A stretch of 6,030 nucleotides of DNA from Muribaculaceae bacterium (lineage in GTDB: Bacteria; Bacteroidota; Bacteroidia; Bacteroidales; Muribaculaceae): contig CADFRV010000157.1 of the NCBI GenBank assembly GCA_902836725.1, positions 1 through 6,030 of the forward strand, read 5' to 3'. A program made the translations under genes and the position numbers. Shown piece by piece: positions 5,927-6,030 of the stretch (position 1 is the first letter of the stretch; every line of letters begins with the position of its first letter). Below the pieces are notes generated by a model that worked only from the letters and a program-made list of their open reading frames with translations, was not told where the DNA came from and searched no databases.

Positions 5927-6030
5927 ATGGCAGAGAATATCGATAAGGAAGCTCCGGCAGAAGGAGCCAAAGGATTGAACTTTGTAGAACAGATTGTGGC
6001 CGACGACCTTGCCGCCGGCAAAAACGGCGG
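5927..6030 (+). CDS. glnS: Glutaminyl-tRNA synthetase, N-terminal 34 codons only
   Basis: GlnRS charges tRNA(Gln) with glutamine in the cytoplasm, using ATP. Only the first 34 residues are in the window and the gene continues past base 6030. After a short Ala/Glu-rich lead (1-15) the sequence reads GLNFVEQIVADDLAAGKNGG. This is the conserved start of bacterial GlnRS, immediately before the RFPPEPNGxLHIGHAK active-site region that should follow outside the window. The start is the ATG at 5927, with no Shine-Dalgarno sequence, as is usual in this phylum. It has its own promoter at 5829. Recognition rests on this short N-terminal segment, so confidence is good but not complete; a glutamyl-tRNA synthetase relative is the main alternative. 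Confidence 0.85.
   Translation, partial: MAENIDKEAPAEGAKGLNFVEQIVADDLAAGKNG

Overview
The window is a stretch of bacterial chromosome, most likely from the order Bacteroidales (phylum Bacteroidota). A Muribaculaceae-like gut commensal is my best guess, from gene content and roughly balanced base composition. Three things point this way. The start sites lack Shine-Dalgarno sequences. Several genes are preceded by TAnnTTTG-type -7 elements, the signature of the Bacteroidota primary sigma factor. The membrane protein at 2439-3428 resembles a Bacteroidales-specific family (DUF6249-like). I see no mobile element, CRISPR array, rRNA or tRNA.

Left part, minus strand (1-2268): ispE (isoprenoid precursor synthesis), then grpE and dnaJ (the co-chaperones of DnaK), transcribed right to left. 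dnaJ runs off the left edge, so its C-terminus is missing. grpE and dnaJ are 26 bases apart and almost certainly form one unit. ispE lies upstream of grpE, separated by a 144-base AT-rich region (111 bases if the longer grpE start is used) that carries candidate promoters.

Middle part, plus strand (2439-4345): a three-gene block diverges from ispE. It encodes a signal-peptide-bearing, three-helix membrane protein of the DUF6249 type, an ECF-type sigma factor that probably starts at TTG, and a 107-residue two-helix membrane protein two bases after the sigma factor. The last is placed like an anti-sigma factor but has no zinc-binding anti-sigma motif. This is the least understood part of the window and probably a membrane-linked signalling module.

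Right part, plus strand (4363-6030): a complete MATE-family multidrug/Na+ or H+ antiporter with its own -7 element, which is bracketed by an imperfect 12/13-base inverted repeat. It is followed by the first 34 codons of glnS (glutaminyl-tRNA synthetase) behind its own promoter and an ~85-base leader that can fold. All intergenic stretches are under 200 bases. No previously undescribed large system is evident. The sigma/membrane-protein module, the MATE operator-like repeat and the glnS leader are the best leads.
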